Made by a program: the position numbers and the translations under genes. The notes beneath the pieces were generated by a model. The model was not told the origin of the DNA and made no database searches. It worked only from the letters and a program-made list of their open reading frames with translations. DNA of 64,000 nt, from NCBI GenBank assembly GCA_963783785.1, contig CAWAOQ010000014.1, positions 1 through 64,000 of the forward strand. The letters are read 5' to 3'. Position 1 is the first letter of the stretch. Every line of letters starts with the position of its first letter. Origin of the DNA: CADEEN01 sp963783785 (GTDB lineage: Bacteria; Pseudomonadota; Gammaproteobacteria; Burkholderiales; Burkholderiaceae_C). This document shows positions 1-11,881 of this stretch, in pieces.

Positions 1-509
1 TCGCCGCTTCCTCGAGCTGCGGATTCAGGTCGTGCAGGCGGGCCTGGATCACCACCGTCGCGTAGGCCATGCCGAGCAGCAGGTGGCCGACCAGATCGTC
101 AGCATGCCGCGCTCGGGCAGCCGAACGCGCGCTGCACGCGACACCAGCATCAGCAGCAGCGACAGGCCAATCACCACCTCGGGCATCACCAGCGGCGCAT
201 TGACCATGCCCGAGAACAGCGTGCGCCCGGTGAAGCGCTGGTACTTGACCAGCGCAAAGGCGGCCAAAGTGCCAAGCACGACGGAGCCGCAGGCGGTGAA
301 GAAGGCGATCTTCAGCGACAGCCACAAGCCGTCGAGCATCTCGTGGTCGCTGCGTCAGGGCCTCGTACCACTTGCAGCGTGAAGCCGCGCCAGCGTTGGA
401 TCGCGAGCCGTTGAACGAAAAGACAACCAGCGCGACGATCGGCAGGTACAGGAACACGTAGCCCGCGCCGAGCCAGCCGCAGCGCGAACAACGGTGACGC
501 CGGCGTCAT
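1..509 (-). CDS. potI: Putrescine/spermidine ABC transporter permease, PotI-like (partial)
   Basis: Inner-membrane permease of a polyamine importer; the C-terminal third lies beyond the left edge of the window. Recognisable segments are YVFLYLPIVALVVFSFN near the N terminus, a membrane segment around 200-330, and the motif APLVMPEVVIGLSLLLM followed by PERGMLTIW. The coupling-loop sequence (ARLHDLNPQLEEAA) reads in another frame at bases 1-60. The frame breaks near 479, 395-410, 348 and 95. Start ATG at 509 lies 10 bases below the potH stop. It is the last visible gene of the potFGHI order and pairs with PotH to form the membrane channel. The frame breaks look like consensus errors because all pieces match the family in order. 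Confidence 0.8.
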
Positions 510-519
510 GGGGCTGGCG

Positions 520-1453
520 TCACGGCTTTGGGTCCTCCTGGGCCGCGGCCTGGTAGTTGTTAAAGATCGCCAGCGGCACCATGATCAGCAACCATCACCA
601 CCGCCACGCCGAGGCCATCGGCCAGTCGTTGTTGCTGAAGAATTCGTCCCAGACCACGCGGCCGATCATGATGGTCTGCGGGCCGCCGAGCAGTCGGGGA
701 TCACGAACTCGCCGACGCAGGGGATGAACACCAGCATCGAGCCGGCGATGATGCCGGCCTTGGACAGCGGCACGGTGATCTGCCAGAACGCCGACCAGGG
801 CGTGGCGCCCAGGTCGTACGCAGCTTCGAGCAGGCGAAAGTCCATCTTGGCCAGGTTGGCGTACAGCGGCAGCACCATGAACGGCAGGTAGGTGTAGACC
901 ATGCCGAGCACCAGCGAGAACGGCGTGTTCATCAGCTGGCCCGGCGCCTGGATCAGGCCGGCGGCGAGCAGCAGGTGGTCGAGTCCGGCGCCGACGATCA
1001 GCCGGTCGACCCAGCCGCCCTCGCTGAGCAGGCCCTTCCAGGCGTAGACGCGCAGCAGGAACGAGGTCCAGAACGGCAGCATCACCAGCATCAGCAGGGC
1101 CGGCTGCAGCGGTCGGCCTGGCGCGCGCCATGAAGTAGGCGAACGGGTAGCCGATGGCCAGGCACAGCACCGTCGTCGACGGCGGCGTACTTGACGCTGC
1201 GACAGGTAGGTGTCGAAGTACAGCGTCGTCTTGCGACGATGAACTGCGTAGTCGGTGAACTTGAGGGTCAGCTGCAGCAGGCCGTCCTTGAAGGTCAGCA
1301 GGTCCTTGAAGGTGACGTTCTCCATCTCGGACACGCTGATCTTGCAGCGACGATCAGGAACGGCAGCAGGAAGAACACCAGCAGCCACAGGTAGGGCACG
1401 CCGATGACGGCGGTGCGGCCGGTCGCGAGCGAGCGCAGACGCTGCAGCGACGG

Positions 1454-1457
<4 letters not shown>
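520..1457 (-). CDS. potH: Putrescine/spermidine ABC transporter permease, PotH-like
   Basis: Second membrane subunit of the polyamine importer. The longest intact stretch, read between about 700 and 1110, gives the typical core: PFWTSFLLRVYAWKGLL, then YTYLPFMVLPLYANLAKMD and the EAA loop LLEAAYDLGATPWSAFWQITVPLSKAG. The N-terminal piece SVSEMENVTFKDLLTF and the C-terminal FNNYQAAAQEDPKP with its TGA at 520 sit in other frames. Breaks are visible near 580, 695, 1110, 1180-1240, 1350 and 1440. Start ATG 1457 overlaps the potG stop as ATGA, which argues for translational coupling. About 312 codons, normal for PotH. Confidence 0.82.
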
Positions 1458-2589
<1,132 letters not shown>

Positions 2590-2590
<1 letters not shown>

Positions 2591-3717
2591 CAGAGCCCGG
2601 TCTTGAAGCAGGTGTAGGGCGGGTCATCGTGCGGCGCAGGTCGTTGACAGCGAGTCCGGCGGGACCATCTTCTTCAGGTCGGCCGGCGGCAGGAACACCG
2701 TCGGGTTGCTGGCCACTTCGGGCTTGACGAACTTCTTGCGAGGCCTTGTTCGGGTTGGCGTAGAAGACCTTGTTGGTCAGGCTCGCGTGCACCTCCGGGC
2801 GCAGGATGTAGTTGATGAACTTGTGGGCATTGCCCGGGTGCGGGCATCCGCCGGGATCACCATCACGTCGAAGAACAGCAGCGCCGCCGGTCTTCGGGAT
2901 CAGGGCCTCGATCTTCTGTCCGGTCTTGCCTTCGATGGCGCGCTGGCGCGCGATGTTGATGTCGCCCGACCAGCCGAGCGCCAGGCAGATCGAGCCGTTG
3001 GCCATGTCGTTGATGTAGCCCGACGAGCTGAACAGCGTGACGTGCGGGCGCACGGCCTTCAGCAGCTGGCCGCGGCCGGCGTAGTCGGCCGGGTTCTTGC
3101 TGAACGGCGGCTTGCCCAGGTAGTGCAGCGCCGCCGGGACGACCTCGGTGGCCGAATCGAGGAAGCGACACGCCGCAGCGACTTGAGCTTGCTGATGTAC
3201 TCGGGCTTGAACACCAGGTCCCAGACGTTGTCGGGCATCGGCGTGCGTCGCCGAGCGCGGCCTTGACCTTGTCGACGTTGATGCCCACGGTGGTGAAGCC
3301 CCACAGCCAGTTGACCATGTACTCGTTGCCCGGGTCCAGGCGCGCCAGCTGTGCCTGCACCGCCGGGTCGAGGTTCTTCAGGTTCGGCAGCTGGGCCTTG
3401 TCGAGCTTGCGCAGCAGGCCGCCGTCGGTCTGCAGCTTGGCCCAGTTCGACGAGGGCACGACGATGTCGTAGCCGGTCTTGCCGGCCACCAGCTTGGCGT
3501 GCACGATCTCGTTGTTGTCGAAGTTGTCGTAGCGGACCTTGATGCCGGTTTCTTTCTCGAAGTTCTGCATCGTGTCTTCGGCGATGTAGTCGGACCAGTT
3601 GTAGATGTTGAGACCTTCTCCTCCTCCTGGGCCAGCGCAGCCGGCCGAAGACAGCAGCGCCAGCGACAGCGCGCCGAACAGCGCCGATCGACCGCAACGA
3701 GAACGGCTTTGGTTCAT
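2590..3717 (-). CDS. potF: Periplasmic putrescine-binding protein, PotF/SpuD-like
   Basis: Solute receptor of the polyamine importer. The mature N terminus LNIYNWSDYIAEDTMQNFEKE is the family hallmark, followed by YDIVVPSSNWAKL, the late segment GDINIARQRAIEGKTG and NPGNAHKFINYILRPEV. The raw translation shows an apparent lipobox (LSSAGC), but removing one base near 3640 and adding one near 3614 gives a standard SAAALAQ signal-peptidase-I end, so a soluble periplasmic protein is more likely. Other breaks are near 3240, 3170, 2880-2850 and 2740. The protein ends FKTGL. About 375 codons, first gene of the operon. Confidence 0.83.
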
Positions 3718-3820
3718 GATCGAAGAACCTCCAGGGTGGGGATGAGGGGAAATCAGTCAACGAGAGCAGTCTAGCGGGCGCCGGCATCGTGCCGGTCATT
3801 GCGGGTCGAATGCTCAGCGG

Positions 3821-5248
3821 TCAAAGCAGCCGCGCTGCGCGCACGTCGGCCAGGGTCAGGTCCAGGCAGCGGCGGATCAGCGCCACCATCTCGTCGATCT
3901 GCGCGCGGGTGATGACCAGCGGCGGCGCGATGATCATGCGGTCGCCGACGGCGCGCATGATCAGGCCGTTGCCGAAGCAGTGGCCGCGGCAGACCATGCC
4001 GACCTCGAGGTCGGCGCAAATGGCGTGCGACGGTCGCCGCGGTCGGCCTTGTCCTTGACCAGCAGCAGCGCCCCCATCAGGCCGCAGGTCTGCGCCTCGC
4101 CGACCAGCGGGTGCTCCGCAAGCTGCCGCGAAGGCCTGGGCCAGGTAGGGGCCGAGGTCGTCGTGCACCCGTTCGACCAGGCCGTGTTCGCGCTGGATCA
4201 GCCGGATGTTGGCCAGCGCCACCGCGCAGGCCACCGGGTGGCCGCAGTAGGTGTAGCCGTGGTTGAACTCGCCGCCTTGCTCGATCAGCACCTTGGCGAC
4301 GCGGTCGCCGACCATCACGCCGCCGAGCGGGATGTAGCCGCTGGTCACGCCCTTGGCGAAGGTCATCAGGTCGGGCTTGAAGCCCATCGTCTCGCAGCCG
4401 AACCAGTGGCCGGTGCGGCCGAAGCCGCAGATGACCTCGTCGCTGACCAGCAGGATGCCGTACTTGTCGCAGATGCGCTGGATCTCGGGCCAGTAGGTGG
4501 CGGGCGGAACGATCACGCCGCCGGCGCCCTGCACCGGCTCGCCGATGAAGGCGGCCACCTTGTCGGCGCCGATCTCGAGGATCTTGGCTTCCAGCCAACC
4601 CGCGGCCACCAGGCCGAACTCGTCGCGGCGACACGCCCGCGGCGGCGTGCTCGAACCAGTACGGCTGCTCGATGTGCACGATGCCGGGGATCGGCAAGCC
4701 GCCCTGGGCGTGCATGCCGCTCATGCCGCCCAGCGATGCGCCGGCCATCGTCGAGCCGTGGTAGGCGTTGTTGCGGCTGATGATGACCTGGCGCTCGGGC
4801 TGGCCGAGCAGGTCCCAGTAGCGGCGCACCATGCGCACGATGGTGTCGTTGCCCTCGGAGCCCGAGCCGGAAAAGAACACATGCTGGAACTGCGGTGGCG
4901 TCACCTCGGCCAGCAATTCGGCCAGCTCGATCGCCGGCGGCGTGGCGGTCTGGAAGAAGGCGTTGTAGAAGGGCAGCGTCCTGCAGCTGCCGCGTCGCCG
5001 CGTCGATCAGCGCGTGCTGGCCGTAGCCGACGTTGACGCACCACAGGCCGCACATCGCGTCGAGGATCTTCTGGCCGTCGCTGTCCCACAGGTAGATGTT
5101 GTCGGCCCGCGTGATCACGCGCGAGCCCTTGCTGGCCAGGGCCTTGAAGTCGGTGAAGGGGTGCAGGAAGTGCGCCGCGTCGGCGGCCTGCCATTCCTGC
5201 GTGGTGCGGTCGCGCGGATTCGGCGCGAGGGGTCATGACGGCGTTCAT
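3821..5248 (-). CDS. spuC: Putrescine--pyruvate aminotransferase (class III, SpuC-like)
   Basis: PLP enzyme that moves the amino group of putrescine to pyruvate, giving 4-aminobutanal. The SpuC landmarks appear in order over three frames: HFLHPFTDFKAL, DAMCGLWCVNVGYGQ, FFSGSGSEGNDTIVRMVRRYW, NNAYHGSTMAGASLGGM, EPVQGAGGVIVPP, SDEVICGFGRTG, the lysine motif TFAKGVTSGYIPLGG, and NGLIMRAVGDRMIIAPP. Breaks near 5190, 4985, 4630, 4120 and 4020. About 475 codons, normal length. Start ATG 5248 is 14 bases below the neighbouring synthetase stop; ATG 5236 is an alternative. It sits between the transporter and the gamma-glutamylation genes. Confidence 0.87.
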
Positions 5249-5262
5249 CGTCGGGGTTTCCT

Positions 5263-6633
5263 TCAGACGTGCAGCAGCAGGTGCTCGCGCTCCCACGGCG
5301 AGATCACCTTCATGAATTCGGCGTACTCGATCTCCTTGATCTCGGAGTAGACGGTGACGAAATCGGCGCCCAGCACCTCGGCCAGGTCGCTTGCTCGTCG
5401 CGCAGCAGCGCCAGCGCTTCGCCCAGGCTGCGCGGCAGCTGGTAGTCGCCGAGGTAGGCGTCGCCCTTGCACTCGGGCGACGGCTCGATGCGGTTCTTGA
5501 TGCCCAGGTAGCCGCAGGCCAGCGTCGCGGCCAGCGCGACGTAGGGGTTGGCGTCGGCGCCGATCACGCGGTTCTCGATGCGGCGTGCGGCCGGCGTCGC
5601 GACCGGCGAGCGGATGCCGACGGTGCGGTTGTCGGTGCCCCACTGGATGTTGATCGGCGCCGCGTTGAAGCGCGCCAGCCGGCGGTAGCTGTTGACGTAG
5701 GGCGCGAACAGCGCCATCGCCGCCGGGATGTACTTCTGCAGGCCGCCGATGTACCAGTAGAACTCCTGCGACGGCGAGCCGTCCTCGTTGCTGAAGATGT
5801 TGAGCCCGGTGGCCTTGGCCAGCACGCTCTGGTGGATGTGCATCGCGCTGCCCGGCTCGCCGGCGATCGGCTTGGCCATGAAGGTGGCGAACATGTCGTG
5901 GCGCAGCGCCGCCTCGCGCACCGTGCGCTTGAAGAGGAACACCTCGTCGGCCAGGCCCAGCGGATGGGCATGGAAGAAGTTGATCTCCATCTGGCCGGCG
6001 CCGACCTCGTGGATCAGCGTGTCGACGTTCAGCTCCATCTTCTCGCAGTAGTCGTAGACGTCCTCGAACAGCGGGTCGAACTCGTTGACGGCGTCGATCG
6101 AGTAGGCCTGGCGCGAGGTCTCGCTGCGGCCGCTGCGGCCGATCGGCGGGCTTCAGCGGCACGTCGGGATCGGTGTTGCGCGCGACCAGGTAGAACTCCA
6201 GTTCCGGCGCCACCACCGGGTCCCAGCCCTCGGCGTCGAACAGGTCGCAGACGCGCCGCAGCACCGAGCGCGGCGCGAAGGTCACGAGCTTGCCGTCGCG
6301 GTCGTAGCAGTCGTGGATCACCTGCGCGGTCGGGTCGGCCGCCCAGGGCACGATGCGCACCGTGCTCGGGTCGGGCCGCAGGTGCATGTCGCGGTCGGTC
6401 GGGGTGATGACGTCGTAGTACGGCCCTTCCTCCGGGAATTCGCCGGTCACGCCCATCGCCACCACCGCCTCGGGCAGGCGCATGCCGCGGTCCTCGGTGA
6501 ACTTCTGGCGCGGCAGGATCTTGCCGCGGGCCACGCCGGTCAGGTCGGGCACCAGGCACTCGATCTCGGTGACGCGCCGTTCGTTGAGCCAGTTTTCGAG
6601 TTCGCTGAATGTGTAGTTGTCGCGTACGACCAT
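5263..6633 (-). CDS. puuA: Gamma-glutamylputrescine synthetase (glutamine synthetase family)
   Basis: Ligates glutamate to putrescine using ATP, the first step of the gamma-glutamylated polyamine route. Seen: ECLVPDLTGVARGKILP near the N terminus, ELEFYLVARN, the metal/ATP region EVGAGQMEINFFHA, FMAKPIAGEPGSAMHIHQS, and the arginine-rich RIENRVIGADANPYVALAA. Length about 456 codons fits the family. Two breaks, near 6147 (an extra G in CCC-CCG) and near 5390, interrupt the frame. Glutamine synthetase GlnA is excluded by the MVVRDNYTFSELENWL-type N terminus and by the putrescine-gene context. Start ATG 6633 follows a GAGGTGAT stretch. Confidence 0.87.
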   Translation of the reverse strand: MVVRDNYTFSELENWLNERRVTEIECLVPDLTGVARGKILPRQKFTEDRGMRLPEAVVAMGVTGEFPEEGPYYDVITPTDRDMHLRPDPSTVRIVPWAADPTAQVIHDCYDRDGKLVTFAPRSVLRRVCDLFDAEGWDPVVAPELEFYLVARNTDPDVPLKPADRPQRPQRDLAPGLLDRRRQRVRPAVRGRLRLLREDGAERRHADPRGRRRPDGDQLLPCPSAGPGRRGVPLQAHGARGGAAPRHVRHLHGQADRRRAGQRDAHPPERAGQGHRAQHLQQRGRLAVAGVLLVHRRPAEVHPGGDGAVRALRQQLPPAGALQRGADQHPVGHRQPHRRHPLAGRDAGRTPHREPRDRRRRQPLRRAGRDAGLRLPGHQEPHRAVARVQGRRLPRRLPAAAQPGRSAGAAARRASDLAEVLGADFVTVYSEIKEIEYAEFMKVISPWEREHLLLHV

Positions 6634-6637
6634 GGGA

Positions 6638-7405
6638 TCACCTCTGAGTAGTCTTTTGAGCCCGGTAGGTGCGGCAGGCGGCGCCGAAGGCCGCCAGCAA
6701 CTGCATCGATACCGGGTTGTCCTGGGCCAGCCATTCCGGGTGCCATTGCACGCACAGGTTGAAGCCCGGCGCAGCGGGTTGGGAAAACGCTTCGATCACG
6801 CCGTCGGGGGCACGGGCCTCGACGCGCAGGCCGTCGGCCAGCCGCTTCACCGCCTGGGCGTGCAGCGAGTTGACCTCGAAGCCGCTGCGATCGAGCACGC
6901 GGGCCAGCACGCCGCCGGGTTCGACCGCCACGCTGTGCGACAGCCCGTACTGCACCTCGACCGGCGCGGCGTCGTCGGCGCGGTGGTCGTTGCAGCCCGG
7001 CACGTCGTGCACCGCCTGGTGCAGGCTGCCGCCGAGCGCCACGTTGGTCTCCTGCGCGCCGCGGCAGATCGCCAGCAGCGGCACGCCGCGGGCGAGCGCC
7101 TTCGGTATCAACGGCAGCGTCCAGGCGTCGCGCTCGGTGTCCAGCGGCAGGGCCGGGTCGTGCACGCCCTCGTCGAAGTGGCTCGGGTGCACGTTCGACG
7201 GCGAGCCGGTGAGCAGCAGGCCGTCGGCGAGGTCCAGCAGCGCATCGAGCTCGTCCGCCGTGGCGCTCGGCACCACCAGCGGCTGGCAGCGCGCCAGCCG
7301 CACCGCATCGATGTACTTCTTGCCGGCGATGTGGAACGGATGGTGGCCGAGCAAGCGGTTGCACGCAGGCACCAGCACCACGGGTTTGGCCACGGCGGCA
7401 GTCAC
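6638..7405 (-). CDS. puuD: Gamma-glutamyl-GABA hydrolase (class I glutamine amidotransferase, C26)
   Basis: Releases GABA and glutamate from gamma-glutamyl-GABA. The 255-residue ORF is intact. It carries the nucleophile elbow LLAICRGAQE (Cys), the strand DGLLLTGSPSNVHPSHF typical of PuuD, and the histidine/glutamate pair CVQWHPEW. Start ATG 7405 overlaps the stop of the upstream oxidoreductase by four bases and its own stop lies four bases before the synthetase start, so the three genes are probably co-translated. Confidence 0.88.
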   Translation of the reverse strand: MTAAVAKPVVLVPACNRLLGHHPFHIAGKKYIDAVRLARCQPLVVPSATADELDALLDLADGLLLTGSPSNVHPSHFDEGVHDPALPLDTERDAWTLPLIPKALARGVPLLAICRGAQETNVALGGSLHQAVHDVPGCNDHRADDAAPVEVQYGLSHSVAVEPGGVLARVLDRSGFEVNSLHAQAVKRLADGLRVEARAPDGVIEAFSQPAAPGFNLCVQWHPEWLAQDNPVSMQLLAAFGAACRTYRAQKTTQR

Positions 7406-8726
7406 AGCAGATCCTTCAAGCGGTAATAGGCCATGCCGAGCACCAGCGCCGGCGTGCGCAGCAGGCGGCCGCCGGGGAAGGGGTGGTGCTTGAGGCGCGC
7501 AAAGGTGTCGAAGCGCTCGGCATCGCCGGCCATCGCCTCGGCCACCAGCTTGCCGGCCAGGCCGGTCATTGCCAGGCCGTGGCCGGAGAAGCCTTGCAAG
7601 TAGTAGACGCTGGTCGCCGAGTGCCGGGCACGCGGCCGAAGTCGGGGGCCCGGTTCATCGAGATGTCGACGAAGCCGCCCCAGGCGTACTCGACCTCGAC
7701 GTCGCGCAACTGCGGGAACGTCTGCGCCATGCGCTTCTGCATCGAGCCGGCCAGGTTCATCGGCGTGGCGGTGCTGTAGCTGACGCGGCCGCCGTAGAGC
7801 ATGCGGTGGTCGGCCGTGGTGCGAAAGTAATCGAGCACGAAATTGGTGTCGCACACGCCGGCATTGCACGGGATCAGTGCGGCCGCCTGCTCGGCGGGCA
7901 TCGCCTTGGAGCACACGATGTAGGTGCCGACCGGCATGATCCGCGCCGCCAGCTGCGGCGCCAGCGACGGCGCCAGCTCCTGCAGGTAGACGTTGCCGGC
8001 CAGCAGCAGCTGGCGCGCGCGCAGCGACGCGCCGGCGGCGGTGCGCAGCGTCACGCCGTCGCGGCCGCTGTCGATGCGCGTGACCACCGTGCCCTCGTGC
8101 AGCCGCGCGCCCAGGCCGGCCGCGGCCCGCGCCAGCCCGAGGCAGTACTTGAGCGGGTGCAGGTGGCTCGAGCGCGGGTCGTGCGCGCCGGCCACGTAGC
8201 TCGGGCTGGCGATCCAGCGCGGCAGCTCGGCGCGGTCGATCCACTGCAGCGGGTAGCCGTAGCGCGACTGCATCGCGTCGACGTCGTCGCGCAGGTGGCG
8301 CGCCTTGCGCTCGCTGGTGGCCACCGCGAGGTGGCCGTCGCGCCAGTCGCAATCGATCGCGAAGCGCGCGCAGTACGCGCGCATCAGGTCGAGCGACTCG
8401 ATCGACATGTCGAACACGCGCTTCGCCGCCGCCTGGCCCAGCTGCGCCTCGACGGTGGCCATGTCGCAGGCCAGGCCGTGGATCGCCTGGCCGCCGTTGC
8501 GGCCGCTGGCGCCCCAGCCGATCTCGTGCGCCTCGAGCAACACCACGTCGAAGCCGCGCTCGCGCAACTCGATCGCCGCCGCCAGCCCCGCCAGCCCGCC
8601 GCCGACGATGGCCACGTCGCACGCGCCGCCGTCGCCCTGCAGCGCAGCGAAGTGCTGCGTGCGCGACGCCGTGGCGGCGTAGTACGAGTGGCGCGTCAGT
8701 TCGCGGTCCGTGTCGAGCAGGGGCAT
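7402..8726 (-). CDS. puuB: Gamma-glutamylputrescine oxidase-like FAD oxidoreductase (DAO family)
   Basis: FAD enzyme expected to oxidise gamma-glutamylputrescine to the aldehyde. The Rossmann dinucleotide motif DVAIVGGGLAGLAAAIELRERG lies near residue 40, and GWGASGRNGGQAIHGL follows it as in PuuB. The late segments DYFRTTADHRMLYGGR and EYAWGGFVDISMNRAPDFGR are conserved. One break near 7620 moves the C terminus (QGFSGHGLAMTGLAGKLVAEA) to another frame; the repaired protein has about 441 residues, the family norm. Start ATG 8726. Confidence 0.86.
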
Positions 8727-8778
8727 AAGGTATGCGCTAGGCAGGTTCCTCGGTGGGCGTCGGCGGGCGGGCGGGCCG

Positions 8779-10087
8779 TCAGGCGTTGCGCTTGATGGCG
8801 GCGCCGAGCACGTCGACGATGCGGTCGATCTGCGGCTTCTCGATGATCAGCGGCGGCGACAGCGCCACGATGTCGCCGGTGGTGCGCACGAGCAGGCCGT
8901 GTTCCCAGCAATCGAGGAAGACGTTGAACGCCCGCTTGGCCGGGTCGCCGGGCAGGGGGGCCAGCTCGACGCCGCCGACCAGGCCGATGTTGCGGATGTC
9001 GATGACGTTGGGCAGGCCCTTCAGCGAATGCAGCGCGTCGGCGAAATAGCCTTCGAGCTGCGCGGCGCGCGTCAGCAGGCCTTCGTCGGCGTAGGTCTCG
9101 AGCGTGGCCAGCGCGGCGGCGCAGGCCAGCGGGTGCGCCGAGTAGGTGTAGCCGTGGAAGAACTCGATCAGGTGCTCGGGCCCGTTCATGAAGGCGTCGT
9201 GGATCTTGTCGGCGGCGAACACCGCGCCCATCGGCACGCAGCCGTTGGTCAGGCCCTTGGCCACCGTCATCAGGTCGGGCGTGACGCCGAAGGTCTGCGC
9301 CGCGAACGGCTGGCCGGTGCGGCCGAAGCCGGTGATGACCTCGTCGAAGATCAGCAGGATGCCGTGCCGGTCGCAGATCTCGCGCAGGCGCTGCAGGTAG
9401 CCCTTGGGCGGCAGCAGCACGCCGGTCGAGCCGGCCACCGGCTCGACGATCACCGCGGCGATGGTCGACGCATCGTGCAGCGCGACCAGGCGCTCGAGGT
9501 CGTCGGCCAGCTCGGCGCCATGCTGCGGCAGGCCGACCGAGAACGCGTTGCGCGCCGGATCGTGGGTGTGGCGGATGTGGTCCACCCCGGCCAGCAGCGT
9601 GCCGAACATCTTGCGGTTGGCGACGATGCCGCCGACCGAGATGCCGCCGAAGTTGACGCCGTGGTAGCCGCGCTCGCGGCCGATCAGCCGGGTGCGCGAG
9701 CCTTCGCCGCGGGCGCGGTGGTAGGCGATGGCCATCTTCAGTGCGGTCTCGACCGACTCGGAACCCGAGTTGGTGTAGAAGACCTTGTTCAGCCCCTGCG
9801 GCGTGAGCTTGACCAGCTGCTCGGCCAGCTCGAACGCCTTCGGGTGGGCCATCTGGAACGACGGCGCGAAATCGAGTTCGGCCGCCTGCTCGGCGATGGC
9901 CTGCACGATCTTCGGCCGTGCGTGGCCGGCGTTCACGCACCACAGCCCGGCCACGCCGTCGAGGATCTCGCGGCCCTCCGGGCGTCCAGAAGTGCATGCC
10001 CTGGCTCCTGGCCAGCAGGCGCGGCGATTTCTTGAACTGCCGGTTGGCAGTGAACGGCATCCAGTACGCATCCATGTTCTTGGCCAT
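8779..10087 (-). CDS. bauA: Omega-amino acid--pyruvate aminotransferase (class III, BauA-like)
   Basis: PLP transaminase acting on terminal amines such as beta-alanine or GABA with pyruvate. The N terminus AKNMDAYWMPFTANRQFKK is diagnostic of omega-APT, followed by GLWCVNAGHARPKIVQAI, FYTNSGSESVETALKMA, RERGYHGVNFGGISVGG, DEVITGFGRTG and the lysine motif TVAKGLTNGCVPMG. A single extra base near 9980 separates the first 33 residues from the rest. About 436 residues. Together with SpuC it gives the locus a second, direct transamination step, probably on the GABA/aminobutanal side; the exact substrate is inferred. Confidence 0.85.
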
Positions 10088-10241
10088 GGTCTTCTCCGGG
10101 CGAATGGCGAAGCCAGCAGTGTGGCTCTCGCGGTGCCGCCAGTCTAGGCACGCGCGAGGCGCAATAGGGTTGCGCAATCGACGCGGGCTTACCCGGCGTT
10201 TCGCAATATCATGCGAATGAACGAACACAGGACGGCACTAA

Positions 10242-10722
10242 ATGCGAAATCAGAGCAGCATCGTGCAACTTGATGCGATCGACGTGTCGATCCTCGACCG
10301 AGCTGCAGGCCGATGGCCGGCTCACCAACCTCGAGCTGGCGCAGAGGATCCACCTGTCGCCGTCGGCCTGCCTGCGCCGCGTCAGGCACCTCGAGGAGGC
10401 CGGCGTCATCGCCAAGTACACCGCGCTGCTCAACCCCAAGGCGGTCGGCCAGCACGGCACCAGCTTCACCATCGTCAACCTCGAGACGCTGACCGATACG
10501 GCGCTCGCCGCCTTCGAGCAGGCCGTGCGCGACGAGCCGCGCGTGCTCGACTGCTACTACGTGGCCGGCAGCAACGACTACCTGATCCGCTTCACCTACC
10601 GCGACGCCGAAGACCTGGAGCGCTTCCACACCGAAGTGCTGATGCGCCTGCCCGGCGTGATGCGCTCGAACTCGATGCTGGTGCTGCGGACGGTGAAGAA
10701 GACGACGGCGCTGGCGTTGTAG
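10242..10722 (+). CDS. Lrp/AsnC family transcriptional regulator
   Basis: Divergent regulator next to the polyamine operon. An N-terminal AsnC helix-turn-helix (DGRLTNLELAQRIHLSPSACLRRVRHLEEAGVI) is followed by a RAM effector domain (YYVAGSNDYLIRFTYRDAEDLERFH). One extra C near 10302, between LD and ELQADG, splits the frame; repaired length is about 159 residues, standard. ATG 10242 was chosen because it reads into IDVSILDELQ. It is convergent with the ureohydrolase gene and divergent from the aminotransferase gene, whose start is 155 bases away, so control of amine catabolism is likely. Confidence 0.85.
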
Positions 10723-10735
10723 GGCCGAGGGTCGG

Positions 10736-11661
10736 TCAGGCCTGGCCCGACGCGATGCGGCGCGCACAGGTAGGTCCAGATGAAGCTGGCCGCTGCGAGG
10801 CTGGAGAGCTCGGCGTGGTCGTAGGGCGGCGCCACCTCGACGCAGTCCATGCCGACGCAGTCGATGTCCTTCAACCCCTCGAGCACGCTGAGCACCTGGT
10901 TGGTCGTCATGCCGCCAGGCTCCGGCGTGCCGGTGCCCGGCGCGAATGCCGGATCGAGGCAGTCGATGTCCAGGCTCACGTACAGCGGCGGATTGCCGTG
11001 CGCGCGCCAGGCGGTCGCGCAACGAGTCGAGCAGAGGTGCGAGCTGTTGCGGGCTTTCCAGCCCGCGCAGATCGCGCGCGGTGTAGATCAGCCCACCCTG
11101 GTCGTGCACGTACTCGCGTGCACTGCGCTCACCGGCCGAGCGGATGCCAAGCTGCGTGAAGCAGGCGTTTGTCACCAGCCCTTCCTGCATCGCCTCGTAG
11201 ACCCAGGTGCCGTGGCCACTCGGCTCGCCGAAGTGATCGGTCCAGGTGTCGCAGTGGGCATCGAAGTGCAGCACCGCCAGCGGCCGGCCGCAATGCGCAC
11301 GGTAGGCGCGCAGCAGCGGCAGCGTGATCGAGTGGTCGCCGCCGATCCAGACCATGTGATGGCGCGCGATGAGCGCCGGCACCTGCGGCCATCATCGCAG
11401 TGCGCATCGCGCCCAGACTGGTATTGGGCAAGGGCAGGTCGCCGGCATCGCCCAGTTGCCCGATCGGCGTGACATTGAAGTGCGGGTGGATGCCGTCGCA
11501 CAGCATGTGACTGGCCTCGCGGATCGCACGCGGCCCCAAGCGTGCACCGGGGCGGTTGGTGGTCGAGCCGTCCCAGGCGATGCCGGCGACCGCGTAGCGT
11601 TGCCGCTCGGCGGCGGAGCCTTCATGAAGGCGTTGTTGGCGGTGTAGGCGAAACCGGTCAT
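10736..11661 (-). CDS. speB: Agmatinase/guanidinobutyrase (ureohydrolase family)
   Basis: Mn-dependent hydrolase releasing urea from agmatine or guanidinobutyrate. Metal-binding motifs are seen: GGDHSITLPLLRAY, LHFDAHCDTW and SLDIDCLDPAFAPGTGTPEPGG. The N terminus MTGFAYTANNAF and AWDGSTTNRPGARLGPRAIREAS match SpeB. Breaks near 11617, 11385, 11005 and 10760. I place the stop at 10736 because the frame after the last break ends CRRIASGQA; the raw frame reads on into the Lrp gene. Family assignment is firm, but agmatine versus guanidinobutyrate cannot be decided from sequence. If agmatinase, it feeds putrescine into the neighbouring pathway. Confidence 0.82.
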
Positions 11662-11759
11662 GGCGGCGTCGGCGGGTCGTGGCTGGGCGCGGGATCATAA
11701 GCAGCACGGTCCACTGCGGCGCCGCGAGTCGTCGCGCGATTTCGCGATGCGGTTAGCTG

Positions 11760-11840
11760 ATTTCATATTGTGAAATCGGCAATGCTGCAACGCTGCAATC
11801 GCGATTTTGTGCAGAGCAATATGATTTCGTATTGTGGCAA
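11760..11840. promoter_or_regulatory. Pair of operator-like repeats ATTTC(A/G)TATTGTG
   Basis: The copy at 11760-11776 is an inverted repeat (ATTTCA, 5-base spacer, TGAAAT). A second copy at 11824-11840 shares ATTTC-TATTGTG at 12 of 13 positions but has a degraded right arm. The spacing is 64 bases, near six helical turns. This looks like a two-site binding region for a repressor or activator of aceA or speB; the protein is unknown. Confidence 0.45.
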
Positions 11841-11881
11841 AACGTGCGCTAAGTCCTTGATTTTCAACGGAGACAAATTTT

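Noticed and set aside
3600..3660. Lipobox (LSSAGC) in the putrescine receptor
   Set aside because: Two single-base corrections turn this into a normal signal peptide end SAAALAQ, and surrounding genes show the same kind of indels.
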